Shown in pieces: positions 1 to 7,709 of a stretch of DNA of 27,195 nucleotides. The notes beneath the pieces are model-generated. The model made no database searches. It saw nothing but the letters and a program-made list of their open reading frames with translations, and had not been told where the DNA came from. The stretch is taken from the NCBI GenBank assembly GCA_047615875.1, contig JBLHGU010000054.1:1-27195 (forward strand), written 5' to 3'. Every line of letters starts with the position of its first letter. The stretch's first letter is position 1. A program made the position numbers and the translations under genes. Origin of the DNA: JBLHGU01 sp047615875. Lineage in GTDB: Bacteria; Pseudomonadota; Gammaproteobacteria; Arenicellales; CAJQKF01.

Positions 1-1
1 T

Positions 2-97
2 GGCTTCGATGCGAAGGGGGTCGCTTCAACTCGATCTGATTTTCAGATTGCGTTCTTGTATGTGTATGCGAAAACCTATTCAGAGGACAAGTTTTGA
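2..97 (+). CDS. C-terminal end of an unidentified protein (cut by window edge)
   Basis: Frame 2 is open from the window edge to a TGA at 95-97 and gives a 31-residue tail, ending in residues YAKTYSEDKF. Too little is present to name a family. Its stop overlaps the TTG start of the next small gene (TTGA at 94-97). That overlap suggests it is the upstream member of the same translationally coupled operon as the CDP-alcohol phosphatidyltransferase. Seen: the open frame and the overlap. Inferred: that it is coding at all. Confidence 0.5.
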   Translation, partial: GFDAKGVASTRSDFQIAFLYVYAKTYSEDKF

Positions 98-261
98 CTA
101 ACGAAGAACAGCAGGTCATGGAACAATATGGAATCACATCTGAAATGAAGACGATATTTCATTTTCAGGGACATAAATATGAACGGCTAGACGATGCTCC
201 GAGCTATGCCAGGAAAGCTGGTGAAAACACGAAGTCATCAGCAAACCAACCTAAAAAGTGA
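94..261 (+). CDS. Small acidic/basic 55-residue protein, function unknown
   Basis: A TTG start at 94 has a strong Shine-Dalgarno (AGAGGA at 82-87) six bases upstream. The frame runs 55 codons to TGA at 259-261. It begins MTNEEQQVMEQYGITSEMKT and has a lysine-rich tail, with no signal peptide or membrane segment. The first bases overlap the stop of the upstream partial gene. The last bases overlap the GTG start of the CDP-alcohol phosphatidyltransferase (GTGA, 258-261), so it sits between two coupled genes. That placement and the ribosome site make it a likely real gene. It vaguely resembles short uncharacterised bacterial proteins with a 'KYERLDDA' core, but I cannot assign a function. Confidence 0.6.
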   Translation: MTNEEQQVMEQYGITSEMKTIFHFQGHKYERLDDAPSYARKAGENTKSSANQPKK

Positions 262-965
262 TTGATGTCGCCAAACCTGACGACAACGTCTCCATAGATA
301 GTGATTCCGGTGGCGTTGAATTAGAGTCCCTAGGGTCTCAGCCAAAAATTCTTTCATTTGTTAAAGATCTGCCAAATATATGTTCGCTAATAGGCTTGGG
401 CTGCACAGTATCAGCTATCTATTTTAGTATATTGGGCATTTACCATGCGGCAATGATCGGCATGGTCTGGGCAGTAGCTTTTGACTGGGCGGATGGATTA
501 ATCGCACGAAGAATGTCAGGTCGAACCGGTGCCGACCGAGCATTTGGTGGACAACTTGATGTATTGATAGACATTGTCAGCTATGGAGTCGCACCAGCGG
601 TTCTTTTACTTAGCTATGGAAAGTTCGAACCAATATTTCTGATAGGCGCTTTCGTAATGCTCGCGGCCAGCGCATTAAGGCTTAGCTTCTTTTCAATATT
701 CGGTCTTTCCGATGGAGCGAAATACACCGGCCTCGCGCTGGATAATAATAATTTATTTCTGGTTTTCTTGTTTCTATTCGAAAGTGTCTTTAGTAATAGT
801 AATTTTACGCTGATTTTATATGCCTGCTGTATTGGGCTTGCTGCTCTGAATGTCTCACAAATTAAAACACCAAAGCTTTCTGGCAACCCTGTCAATGTCT
901 ATCTTCTCGCAATATATACCCTTGGATTGTCTGGGTTCTATGGTTGGAAGCTTCTGCAGTTGTAA
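258..965 (+). CDS. CDP-alcohol phosphatidyltransferase, PssA-like membrane enzyme
   Basis: This 235-residue membrane protein transfers a phospho-alcohol between a CDP-linked donor and an alcohol acceptor. The family signature begins at about residue 76: DWADG, then LIAR, then GGQLD and VLID, giving the four metal-binding aspartates. SYGVAPA follows and resembles the SFGVAPA segment of phosphatidylserine synthases. About 12 residues lie between AR and G instead of the usual 8, so the signature loop is slightly longer than normal. Several hydrophobic segments follow (about 40-60, 122-145, 165-185, 215-232). The GTG start overlaps the stop of the 55-residue gene, so translation is probably coupled. 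A cytidylyltransferase follows 57 bases downstream, suggesting the pair makes and uses a CDP-activated headgroup. The substrate is not determinable here. Confidence 0.85.
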   Translation: MIDVAKPDDNVSIDSDSGGVELESLGSQPKILSFVKDLPNICSLIGLGCTVSAIYFSILGIYHAAMIGMVWAVAFDWADGLIARRMSGRTGADRAFGGQLDVLIDIVSYGVAPAVLLLSYGKFEPIFLIGAFVMLAASALRLSFFSIFGLSDGAKYTGLALDNNNLFLVFLFLFESVFSNSNFTLILYACCIGLAALNVSQIKTPKLSGNPVNVYLLAIYTLGLSGFYGWKLLQL

Positions 966-1022
966 CGAGAAGAGCTACTAAGACATTGAACACATTTTCT
1001 AAAATAGGAGAAAAATAACTTA

Positions 1023-1490
1023 ATGGTTGTTTATACAGTAGGTACATTCGATCTGTTGCATGTTGGACACCTCGCATTGCTGGAACAATGTCGTACATTG
1101 GGCGATAGAGTGATAGTTGGTGTTGCATCTGATTGTGTGGTGAATTCTTATAAACCCAATGTTCCGGTAATTCCGTTAGATCAACGCATGGAAATGCTCA
1201 GGTCTTTACGCTGCGTCGATAGCGTTCGTCCCTATTATGAGCTTGAATATGTTTCCGCTTGTAAAGAGCTGGAGATCGATATTTTCGTGATTGGGGAAGA
1301 CTGGGGACATAAACCGCATAATATCGCGGTGGAATCCTATCTGGAATCTAAAGGCAAAAAGGTGGTTCAGGTTTTCTATAATCCACGTACTTCGTCTACT
1401 AGAATAAAGAAGAACGTCGTGGCTCAAACACGTATGCACTCGTTACTTTCCGTCTTGAATGTTCGTCCAGCTGTGACGTCTCCGGCTTGA
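1023..1490 (+). CDS. TagD-like cytidylyltransferase (nucleotidyltransferase superfamily)
   Basis: A 155-residue enzyme expected to form a CDP-alcohol from CTP and a phosphorylated alcohol (glycerol-3-phosphate in TagD). The nucleotide-binding HxGH motif is visible as FDLLHVGH at residues 9-16. The second CTP signature is near residue 121 as NPRTSSTRIK, slightly shorter than the RTxGISTTxI of classical TagD. The central segment VIPLDQRMEMLRSLRCVD is typical for the fold. An AGGAGA ribosome site lies at 1006-1011. The preceding CDP-alcohol phosphatidyltransferase would be a natural consumer of its product. Phosphoethanolamine, glycerol-3-phosphate or a phosphonate could be the substrate. The residues past 140 look dispensable. 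Confidence 0.85.
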   Translation: MVVYTVGTFDLLHVGHLALLEQCRTLGDRVIVGVASDCVVNSYKPNVPVIPLDQRMEMLRSLRCVDSVRPYYELEYVSACKELEIDIFVIGEDWGHKPHNIAVESYLESKGKKVVQVFYNPRTSSTRIKKNVVAQTRMHSLLSVLNVRPAVTSPA

Positions 1491-1615
1491 CGCCTGGATT
1501 GCTAGAAAGTGAATTGTGACAAGGGGACTTTCTTCACCCGACTTAATCTTGTCAAACTTGATAGTTATTGTTGTTTAACCTGATCACGCCCAAGACTAAG
1601 GACAAAAGGCGATTA

Positions 1616-2103
1616 TTATATGAATCGCTCTGGTTGAGCGATAAAGTCATTTTTTGTACTGTTATCGAGAAAGGTTCTAAATCGAGTTGAAAACCCCATT
1701 CGACGCTGACTCCACCAGTCCTGAGTTCCGGTCTGAAAGTACAACCATAAAAGATTGCTGCAATGTCCGTCCCAGAAGTCTGCATCGATCATGCCTTTCT
1801 CCCACTGATAGAAGATATTTCATATCGTCTGAACAAGCTCAGCATCAGATAGGGAAACTGGTAACTTTCTTCCCTGTCTAGCGAATCAGGGTTGTCCACA
1901 CCATCGACAAAAATTCGCGACAAATCTTTACTAGCCCCGACTATGGGAGCCATTTCGCCTAATGCTTGAGTAGCGAATTGATAGGTTTGGGAATTTGTGG
2001 CTCTGGCGCCGGTTCTTATCTGGATGCCAAGATATATTACGGACATGGTTACCGCTAAAGCCGCAACCGCGTTTGAAATTGCAGAAAAAACTTCCCAGCT
2101 CAT
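1616..2103 (-). pseudogene. Frameshifted gene for a small membrane-anchored protein of unknown function
   Basis: The start is convincing: ATG at 2103 preceded on this strand by GGAGG. The N-terminus begins MSWEVFSAISNAVAALAVTM and has one membrane segment, then a soluble part ending FRRYE. From there the frame runs into a stop at 1789. The -1 frame instead continues with YQWEKGMIDADFWDGH, then LYFQTGTQDWW and a natural stop at 1616-1618. Adding one A (T on the + strand) at the run 1818-1820 restores an uninterrupted protein of about 162 residues, with ENIF across the joint. This matches uncharacterised bacterial proteins that I recall by pattern but cannot name. A real frameshift and a homopolymer sequencing error are both possible. 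Confidence 0.75.
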
Positions 2104-2251
2104 ATTATTCCTCCGATTGTTGATTGATCAGATTTGGGCTAGCGAGAATTCCCATTTGGCACTGATGCCAGCCTCGTATTGTTCTGAATTCTTGCAGAAT
2201 AATATATTATTTAGCATCTTTTAAGGTTTTTGAAATAGTAAAGAGGATTCA

Positions 2252-2539
2252 ATGCCATACTATATACATGCTGAGGATAAGGCGGGGGCGCTGGAATTAC
2301 GCCTACAAGTTCGTGAAGCGCATTTAGCTTACACAATGCAGTTCAATGACAAGATTATTGCTGCTGGCCCAATATTAGGTGATGATGGTGAAACAATGCT
2401 TGGTTCTGTCATTTTAATAGATCTTGATGACAGAGCTGAAGTCGAAGCATATTGCGCTGGAGATCCTTATAGCAAAGCTGGGGTATTCTCTCAGGTAAGT
2501 ATTCAACCATTCAGACATATGTGGCCAAAATCTGGGTAA
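2252..2539 (+). CDS. YciI-like (YCII-domain) small protein
   Basis: A 95-residue protein with the dimeric alpha-beta fold of YciI. It starts MPYYIHAEDK, has the conserved histidine in REAHLAY (about residue 24), and an aspartate-containing C-terminal signature AYCAGDPYSKAGVF (about 69-82). The length is normal for the family. YciI proteins are small cytoplasmic proteins with a His-Asp pair and no well-established general reaction. An AAGAGGA ribosome site sits about eight bases before the ATG. It is monocistronic, divergent from the frameshifted gene at 1616-2103, and followed by a long non-coding stretch. Confidence 0.85.
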   Translation: MPYYIHAEDKAGALELRLQVREAHLAYTMQFNDKIIAAGPILGDDGETMLGSVILIDLDDRAEVEAYCAGDPYSKAGVFSQVSIQPFRHMWPKSG

Positions 2540-3114
2540 TAGCCATTATTTTTTGAGGGTTTAGTTTTAGTTTACCGACTTTTTGGGATGGTGTTTTATT
2601 GATGATTTCCTAAATTAAAAAGTCGAGATTTATTTAGCTATGAATTCATTTAGAATGGACAAAAGGGCAGAATGAATCGTCTGATTAGACGAAAAAGTTA
2701 CCCACAAATAATGTGGATAAGTCTGTTGATAGAATGTATTTGAGTAATAAAAAAGCAGGGTTAAATAGATCTTTCATAAAATTGCCTATTTTTTAATCAA
2801 TATAAAAAACATAATAATATCAACTAGTTATGATGATATATGTTCGGGGTGGAAGTGAAATAGGTGAAATTATTCGTTTGTTCAAACTAAAATCGCATAA
2901 TGTGCATAACCTGAGGCGTGAAAAATATTTTTTACATATTTTTTTCTAACTATTCATTCTTTCGATTCAATAAGTTAGCGGAGTATTCTTCTGTTATTTG
3001 GCAAATCTTCGCTGTAAGCTCACTTGCAGGAATTAGAAAATTGTAGGGTGAAAAATACATTATCAATAACCCGAATTTAAAGCACACAGAATATTGCTGA
3101 GACAATTATTAATT
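2540..3114. other. AT-rich intergenic region before the ABC exporter
   Basis: I see no convincing gene in these about 575 bases. Short frames lack ribosome sites. The stretch is much richer in A and T than its surroundings, with several A/T runs (for example around 2805 and 2930-2945). It carries the DnaA-box-like pair described separately. Presumably it contains the promoter of the ABC transporter operon, but I cannot pick a -35/-10 pair with confidence. Confidence 0.6.
2698..2720. promoter_or_regulatory. Inverted pair of DnaA-box-like nonamers
   Basis: A perfect consensus DnaA box lies on the minus strand (TGTGGATAA at 2712-2720, reverse complement TTATCCACA). It faces a one-mismatch box on the plus strand (TTACCCACA at 2698-2706), with a 5-base AATAA spacer. 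The two also form a near-perfect hairpin or operator. A DnaA-responsive site in AT-rich DNA is possible, but the same dyad could be a repressor operator. No replication genes are nearby, so this is not presented as an origin. Confidence 0.35.
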
Positions 3115-4041
3115 ATGACATCTGTCATTTCTATCAGAAATCTAAATAAGGTCTATGCCAATAAGTATCAGGCTCTGGAAGATATCAATCTGGAAATTAA
3201 AAAAGGCGAGATCCTGGCGTTATTGGGACCTAATGGAGCAGGCAAAACCACGCTGATTTCTATTGTGTGTGGCATCGTTAATGCTAGTGGAGGACACGTT
3301 ACCGTTGGAGGATTTGATAATAAGAAAGACTATCGATCTGCCAGACAACAAATCGGCCTGGTGCCTCAGGAACTCACATTAGGCGCATTTGATACGGTCT
3401 GGAACACTCTGTGTTTTAGTCGCGGACTGTTTGGCAAGAAGCCGGATTCCCAATATTTGAGTGAGCTCCTTAGAAAATTATCCCTGGAGGATAAAAAGGA
3501 CAACTTGTTAATGATGTTGTCGGGTGGCATGAAGCGCCGGGTATTGATTGCAAAAGCACTGGCTCATCAACCTGAAATTTTGTTTCTTGATGAACCCACG
3601 GCCGGTGTGGATGTAGAATTAAGAAAAGAGATGTGGCAGATAGTTGATGATTTGCGCGCCACTGGTGTAACGATTATTCTGACCACCCATTATATTGAAG
3701 AAGCCGAAGCTATTGCCGACCGGGTGGGTATAATGCAGCAAGGTCGTTTGCTCCTGGTGGAGAGAAAAGAAGCATTAATGCAGAAACTGGGCAAGAAACA
3801 GTTGGATGTAGAATTGCGGGCACCTATAGCAGAAATCCCCGAGTCGCTTAAAACTTACACTCTCGAAATATCCGCCGACGGTCATCGGTTGACCTATACC
3901 TATGATATAAAATCTGAGCAAACTGGAATTACATCATTGTTGCAGGATATTCGAAATGCCGGCCTTCAGTTGAAAGATGTACATACCAGACAAAGTTCTC
4001 TCGAAGATATATTTGTTAACCTGCTTAAGCGCTCAGCATGA
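3115..4041 (+). CDS. yadG: ABC transporter ATP-binding protein, YadG-type
   Basis: The ATPase subunit of an ABC-2 type exporter, close in pattern to E. coli YadG. From ATG 3115 it is 308 residues. Walker A is GPNGAGKTT (about 38-46), the Q-loop region reads VPQE, the signature is LSGGMKRR (about 135-142), Walker B is ILFLDEPTAGVD, and the switch histidine is in TTHYIEEAE. The C-terminal extension of about 80 residues ends SLEDIFVNLLKR. An upstream TTG at 3094 would add 7 residues. I prefer ATG 3115 because the family starts a few residues before the ISIRNLNKVY strand, though neither start has a strong ribosome site. The stop overlaps the permease ATG (ATGA at 4038-4041). The substrate is unknown. 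Confidence 0.92.
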   Translation: MTSVISIRNLNKVYANKYQALEDINLEIKKGEILALLGPNGAGKTTLISIVCGIVNASGGHVTVGGFDNKKDYRSARQQIGLVPQELTLGAFDTVWNTLCFSRGLFGKKPDSQYLSELLRKLSLEDKKDNLLMMLSGGMKRRVLIAKALAHQPEILFLDEPTAGVDVELRKEMWQIVDDLRATGVTIILTTHYIEEAEAIADRVGIMQQGRLLLVERKEALMQKLGKKQLDVELRAPIAEIPESLKTYTLEISADGHRLTYTYDIKSEQTGITSLLQDIRNAGLQLKDVHTRQSSLEDIFVNLLKRSA

Positions 4042-4799
4042 ATATCGAAGCCATAAAAGTTATTTACAAATTTGAAATGCTACGTGCATGGAATACTGTA
4101 TTTCAGACTATTGCATCACCGGTAATCTCTACATCGCTTTATTTTGTGGTTTTCGGTGCAGCAATTGGCTCACGCATTCAACAGGTCGATGGTGTGCCTT
4201 ATGGCGTGTTTATTGTTCCTGGACTATTGATGTTATCGCTGCTAACCCAAAGTATAGCTAATGCTTCTTTTGGTATATTCTTTCCCAAGTTTGTTGGCAC
4301 AATATACGAGTTATTATCCGCACCGGTATCCTATACGGAAATTGTGATTGGATACGTGGGTGCCGCAGCAACAAAGTCAATGATAGTGGGTGTGATTATT
4401 CTGGCAACAGCTGGTCTGTTTGTGCCGTTAAATATTGCTCATCCTGTTCTGATGATTACGTTCCTGTTTTTAACCTGCATCACCTTTAGTTTATTTGGAT
4501 TTATTATTGGTTTGTGGGCAACCAATTTCGAAAAACTCCAACTCATTCCATTGTTAGTCGTTACACCGTTGGTGTTTCTGGGCGGTAGTTTCTATACGCT
4601 GGATATGCTGCCAGAATTCTGGCAAAAGGTCAGTTTGTTTAATCCGGTGTTATACCTGGTCAGCGGTTTTCGCTGGAGTTTTTTTGAATCCTCCGACGTT
4701 AGTATTGGGCTAAGTATCGGCATGATTCTGGTATTTTTAACCAGTTGCCTAATAGGTGTGGCCTGGATATTTAAAACCGGCTTTCGATTACGTCAGTAG
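4038..4799 (+). CDS. yadH: ABC-2 type transporter permease, YadH-type
   Basis: The membrane subunit of the YadGH exporter, 253 residues, the usual family length. Six hydrophobic segments are visible, including the ABC-2 features SLYFVVFGAAIGSRI, PGLLMLSLLTQSIANASFG and the conserved PLVFLGGSFYTLDMLP before the last helices. It overlaps the ATPase gene by four bases, which ensures coupled translation and a fixed subunit ratio. Its 3' end overlaps the 3' end of the convergent ygiQ by seven bases, so no terminator separates them. The exported substrate cannot be read from sequence. Confidence 0.92.
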   Translation: MNIEAIKVIYKFEMLRAWNTVFQTIASPVISTSLYFVVFGAAIGSRIQQVDGVPYGVFIVPGLLMLSLLTQSIANASFGIFFPKFVGTIYELLSAPVSYTEIVIGYVGAAATKSMIVGVIILATAGLFVPLNIAHPVLMITFLFLTCITFSLFGFIIGLWATNFEKLQLIPLLVVTPLVFLGGSFYTLDMLPEFWQKVSLFNPVLYLVSGFRWSFFESSDVSIGLSIGMILVFLTSCLIGVAWIFKTGFRLRQ

Positions 4800-6961
4800 T
4801 CTCTGGATTGACTGCGTTTTCCTGTTGACTTACGTTTTGGCAAACCATGAGTTTGCTGGGTTGTAAATGTCTTACCTTTCGGATGACGCCGTCCTTCCGG
4901 TGCTGAGCCAGTGCCTACTGGTTGATAGCTTGGAACCAGGTGTTGTTTGCCATTGCCAACCAGATCTGCCCTGCCCATTTTGCGTAAAGCGTCTCTTAAT
5001 AAAGGCCAGTTCTCTGGGTCATGATAGCGCAGGAACGCTTTGTGCAATTTACGCTGACGCCCACCCTTGGGGGACACGACGGCTTCGGTGTCTTTGCCAA
5101 CTCGGTGTAAAGGATTTCTGCCACCATGCCACATGGCGGTTGCCATGGCCATCGGAGAGGGCAGGAATGCCTGTACTTGATCAGCTCGAAAGTTATTTTT
5201 CTTCAACCAAATCGCCAACTCCATCATGTCGGTGTCGGTAGTGCCAGGATGAGCAGCAATAAAATAGGGGATCAGATATTGTTCCTTGCCGGCTAGTTTG
5301 GAATATTTCTCAAACATGGCCTTAAACTTGTCATAGCTTCCCATGCCAGGTTTCATCATCTTTGAAAGCGGCCCGGACTCCGTATGCTCCGGAGCAATTT
5401 TTAAATAGCCACCGACGTGATGGGTGACCAGCTCCTTAACATATTCCGGTGTTTCCACAGCCAGGTCGTAACGCAGGCCTGAGGCAATCAACACTTTCTT
5501 TATACCCGGCAGATTACGAGTCTTTCTATATAGCTGAACCAAAGGCGTCTGATCGGTATCAAGGCTTTTGCAAATTTTTGGATACACGCAGGACAGACGT
5601 TTGCATTTCTCTTCAATGGCGGGATCCTTGCATGCCAACCGCCACATATTAGCTGTCGGACCACCAAGGTCGGAAACCACGCCGGTGAAACCAGGCGTTT
5701 GATCACGTATGGCTTCGACTTCCTTAAGAATGCTCTTTTCAGACCGGCTTTGAATTATTCGACCCTCGTGTTCTGTAATGGAGCAAAACGTACAGCCACC
5801 AAAACAGCCACGCATAATATTTACAGAAAAACGAATCATCTCATAGGCTGGAATATTCGCATCGCCGTAGACTGGGTGAGGTACCCGCTGATAGGGTAAT
5901 TCGAAAACTGTATCGAGTTCACTGGTTTGCAATGGGAGCGGTGGTGGGTTGACCACTAGATATCGATCGCCATGCCGCTGCACCAGGGGTTTAGCATTAT
6001 GCGGATTTGATTCCAGATGAACTACTCGTGATGAATGGCTATATAGCACGGGATCGTCACGTACTGATTCATAGTCCGGTAACACAATGGCAGTGGTGCC
6101 AGTTTTGTTATTGCCTGTTGTGAACTCAACTTTTACCGATCCAGGTTTGGAATCTGGCTTTGGTGTGGCACCTTGCTCGGCAGATTTGGTCTCGCAGGAT
6201 TGCTTGTTGAATTCATAGGGGTCTTTCGAAAGATCGACCTTACCAGGACGGTCAACCTGTCTGGAGTCGATGTAAGACCAGGAGGTGGGCGGTGCTTTGA
6301 CAATTTTCGCCGTGCCACGAAGATCATTAATTTCCTGGATCTGATCTCCCTTGGCCAATCTATGGGATAACTCAACAATAGCTCGTTCAGCATTGCCAAA
6401 TAGCAGAATATCAGCTTTGGAGTCGACTAAAACTGAGCGACGAACTTTCTCTTGCCAGTAATCGAAATGCGCCACACGACGTAAACTGGCTTCGATGCCG
6501 CCGATAATGATAGGTGTCTTACGATAGGCCTCTCGACATCGTTGACTGTAAACAATGACGCAACGATCCGGACGTTTACCACCAGCGCCGTGGGGGGTAT
6601 AGGCATCGTTAGAACGCACTCTGCGTTCCGAAGTATATCGATTAACCATTGAGTCCATGTTGCCGCCGGTCACTCCAAAGTACAACTTTGGCTGACCAAG
6701 GACCTTAAAATCATCAGCGTTCTGCCAATCGGGCTGGGAAATTATTCCAACACGGAATCCCTGGGCTTCCAGCGTTCGGCCAATTACGGCCATACCGAAA
6801 CTGGCGTGATCCACGTATGCGTCACCTGTGACCAGGATAATGTCGCATTGATCCCACTCAAGCTCATTCATTTCCTCTCTGCTCATGGGAAGAAAAGGCG
6901 CGGGGGTAAATTTGTGTGCCCAATAGCGGCGATAACCAAAGAGGGGCTGGGCGGAATTCAA
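4793..6961 (-). CDS. ygiQ: YgiQ family radical SAM protein
   Basis: A 722-residue radical SAM enzyme of the YgiQ (UPF0313) family, whose reaction is not established. The N-terminal part begins GYRRYWAHKFTPAPFLPMSR and includes DIILVTGDAYVDH, typical of the family's cobalamin-binding-like region. The [4Fe-4S] cluster cysteines are in MRGCFGGCTFCS (CX3CX2C, about residues 385-396). The conserved IAPEHTE and MKPGMGSYD segments follow. The basic tail is typical. The only start that fits the family N-terminus is TTG at 6961, and I see no good ribosome site before it. A few residues further upstream are open but have no better start. It stands alone on this strand, convergent with yadH. Confidence 0.95.
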   Translation of the reverse strand: MNSAQPLFGYRRYWAHKFTPAPFLPMSREEMNELEWDQCDIILVTGDAYVDHASFGMAVIGRTLEAQGFRVGIISQPDWQNADDFKVLGQPKLYFGVTGGNMDSMVNRYTSERRVRSNDAYTPHGAGGKRPDRCVIVYSQRCREAYRKTPIIIGGIEASLRRVAHFDYWQEKVRRSVLVDSKADILLFGNAERAIVELSHRLAKGDQIQEINDLRGTAKIVKAPPTSWSYIDSRQVDRPGKVDLSKDPYEFNKQSCETKSAEQGATPKPDSKPGSVKVEFTTGNNKTGTTAIVLPDYESVRDDPVLYSHSSRVVHLESNPHNAKPLVQRHGDRYLVVNPPPLPLQTSELDTVFELPYQRVPHPVYGDANIPAYEMIRFSVNIMRGCFGGCTFCSITEHEGRIIQSRSEKSILKEVEAIRDQTPGFTGVVSDLGGPTANMWRLACKDPAIEEKCKRLSCVYPKICKSLDTDQTPLVQLYRKTRNLPGIKKVLIASGLRYDLAVETPEYVKELVTHHVGGYLKIAPEHTESGPLSKMMKPGMGSYDKFKAMFEKYSKLAGKEQYLIPYFIAAHPGTTDTDMMELAIWLKKNNFRADQVQAFLPSPMAMATAMWHGGRNPLHRVGKDTEAVVSPKGGRQRKLHKAFLRYHDPENWPLLRDALRKMGRADLVGNGKQHLVPSYQPVGTGSAPEGRRHPKGKTFTTQQTHGLPKRKSTGKRSQSRDY

Positions 6962-7117
6962 GGCAGGATCACTTAGGGGAAAAATCTAAGTATATCAATG
7001 ATTGGTGATGGTTAATTAATTATGTTGTTGATATTGACGACATTGCCCTAATTCAGGGTGTTATTACCTGGTTATCTCATTGATATGAGTAGTAATGGAT
7101 GGATTCGGTTACTAGAG

Positions 7118-7618
7118 TTATCTGAAACTTAAGGCCTTAAGTTGCCAAACCCAGAAATTTCGGAATTGCTTCTTAGGATAATCTTTATGTATTAGTTCTG
7201 GGAACACCAGCCAAATTGCACCACGCCCGGTACTCTGCATGGGTTTTCCATCCATTTGCATAGCGAACAATGCACCAGTAGATTCCAGCACTGCAAAAGG
7301 GATATCTGTGCTATAGCCGTCCTGGGCAACAGCCTTAACAGTCCTACCAGAAGCGCCCAGCGCATTGATCATATCTCTAGCCAAAAAACCGCTAAATTCA
7401 TGTTCGCCGTCGGTCCAGTAAGTTTGAGCGATGAAATCGGCTTGCGGCCAACTTTTAAGAATGTTGTTATCAAGACGGGCTTTATCTTGAAAATTGGTGT
7501 TATCTATTAATCCACTAACTTCAAGTAAAACAGGTCCGGTCGCCGGTGGCAGCTCAGTCGCATGGCTTTGCAAAGCCATGCTCAACAGCAAACCCACGGC
7601 GCAGAGAAATTTAATCAT
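7118..7618 (-). CDS. Exported molybdopterin-oxidoreductase-domain-like protein
   Basis: A 166-residue periplasmic protein with a signal peptide (MIKFLCAVGLLLSMALQSHA, probable cleavage after HA at 20). The mature part reads VLLEVSGLIDNTN, SGFLARDMINALG and KAVAQDGYSTDIP, ending in a WQLKAL strand. This is the pattern of small stand-alone proteins sharing the fold of the oxidoreductase molybdopterin-binding domain. Such short versions generally lack the cofactor-binding cysteine core, and I see no conserved cysteine in the mature part. They often occur beside signalling genes, but here the gene is alone. An AAGGTGGG stretch lies upstream of the ATG. The function is unknown. Confidence 0.75.
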   Translation of the reverse strand: MIKFLCAVGLLLSMALQSHATELPPATGPVLLEVSGLIDNTNFQDKARLDNNILKSWPQADFIAQTYWTDGEHEFSGFLARDMINALGASGRTVKAVAQDGYSTDIPFAVLESTGALFAMQMDGKPMQSTGRGAIWLVFPELIHKDYPKKQFRNFWVWQLKALSFR

Positions 7619-7709
7619 GGTTGGATCCCACCTTCATAGAGTTTAGGACAACTGTTATCCTGAAATTGAATTGAAGATTCTTAATATACCTGATCTCCTG
7701 GTGACCAGA

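Noticed and set aside
1506..1540. Possible terminator after the cytidylyltransferase gene (GAAAGT ... ACTTTC)
   Set aside because: The arms are only 6 bp with a loop of about 16 bases and no T run.
2198..2211. 14-base perfect palindrome AATAATATATTATT between divergent genes
   Set aside because: It is made only of A and T in an AT-rich spacer, so it is likely by chance. It may contribute to promoter melting but is not supportable as an operator.
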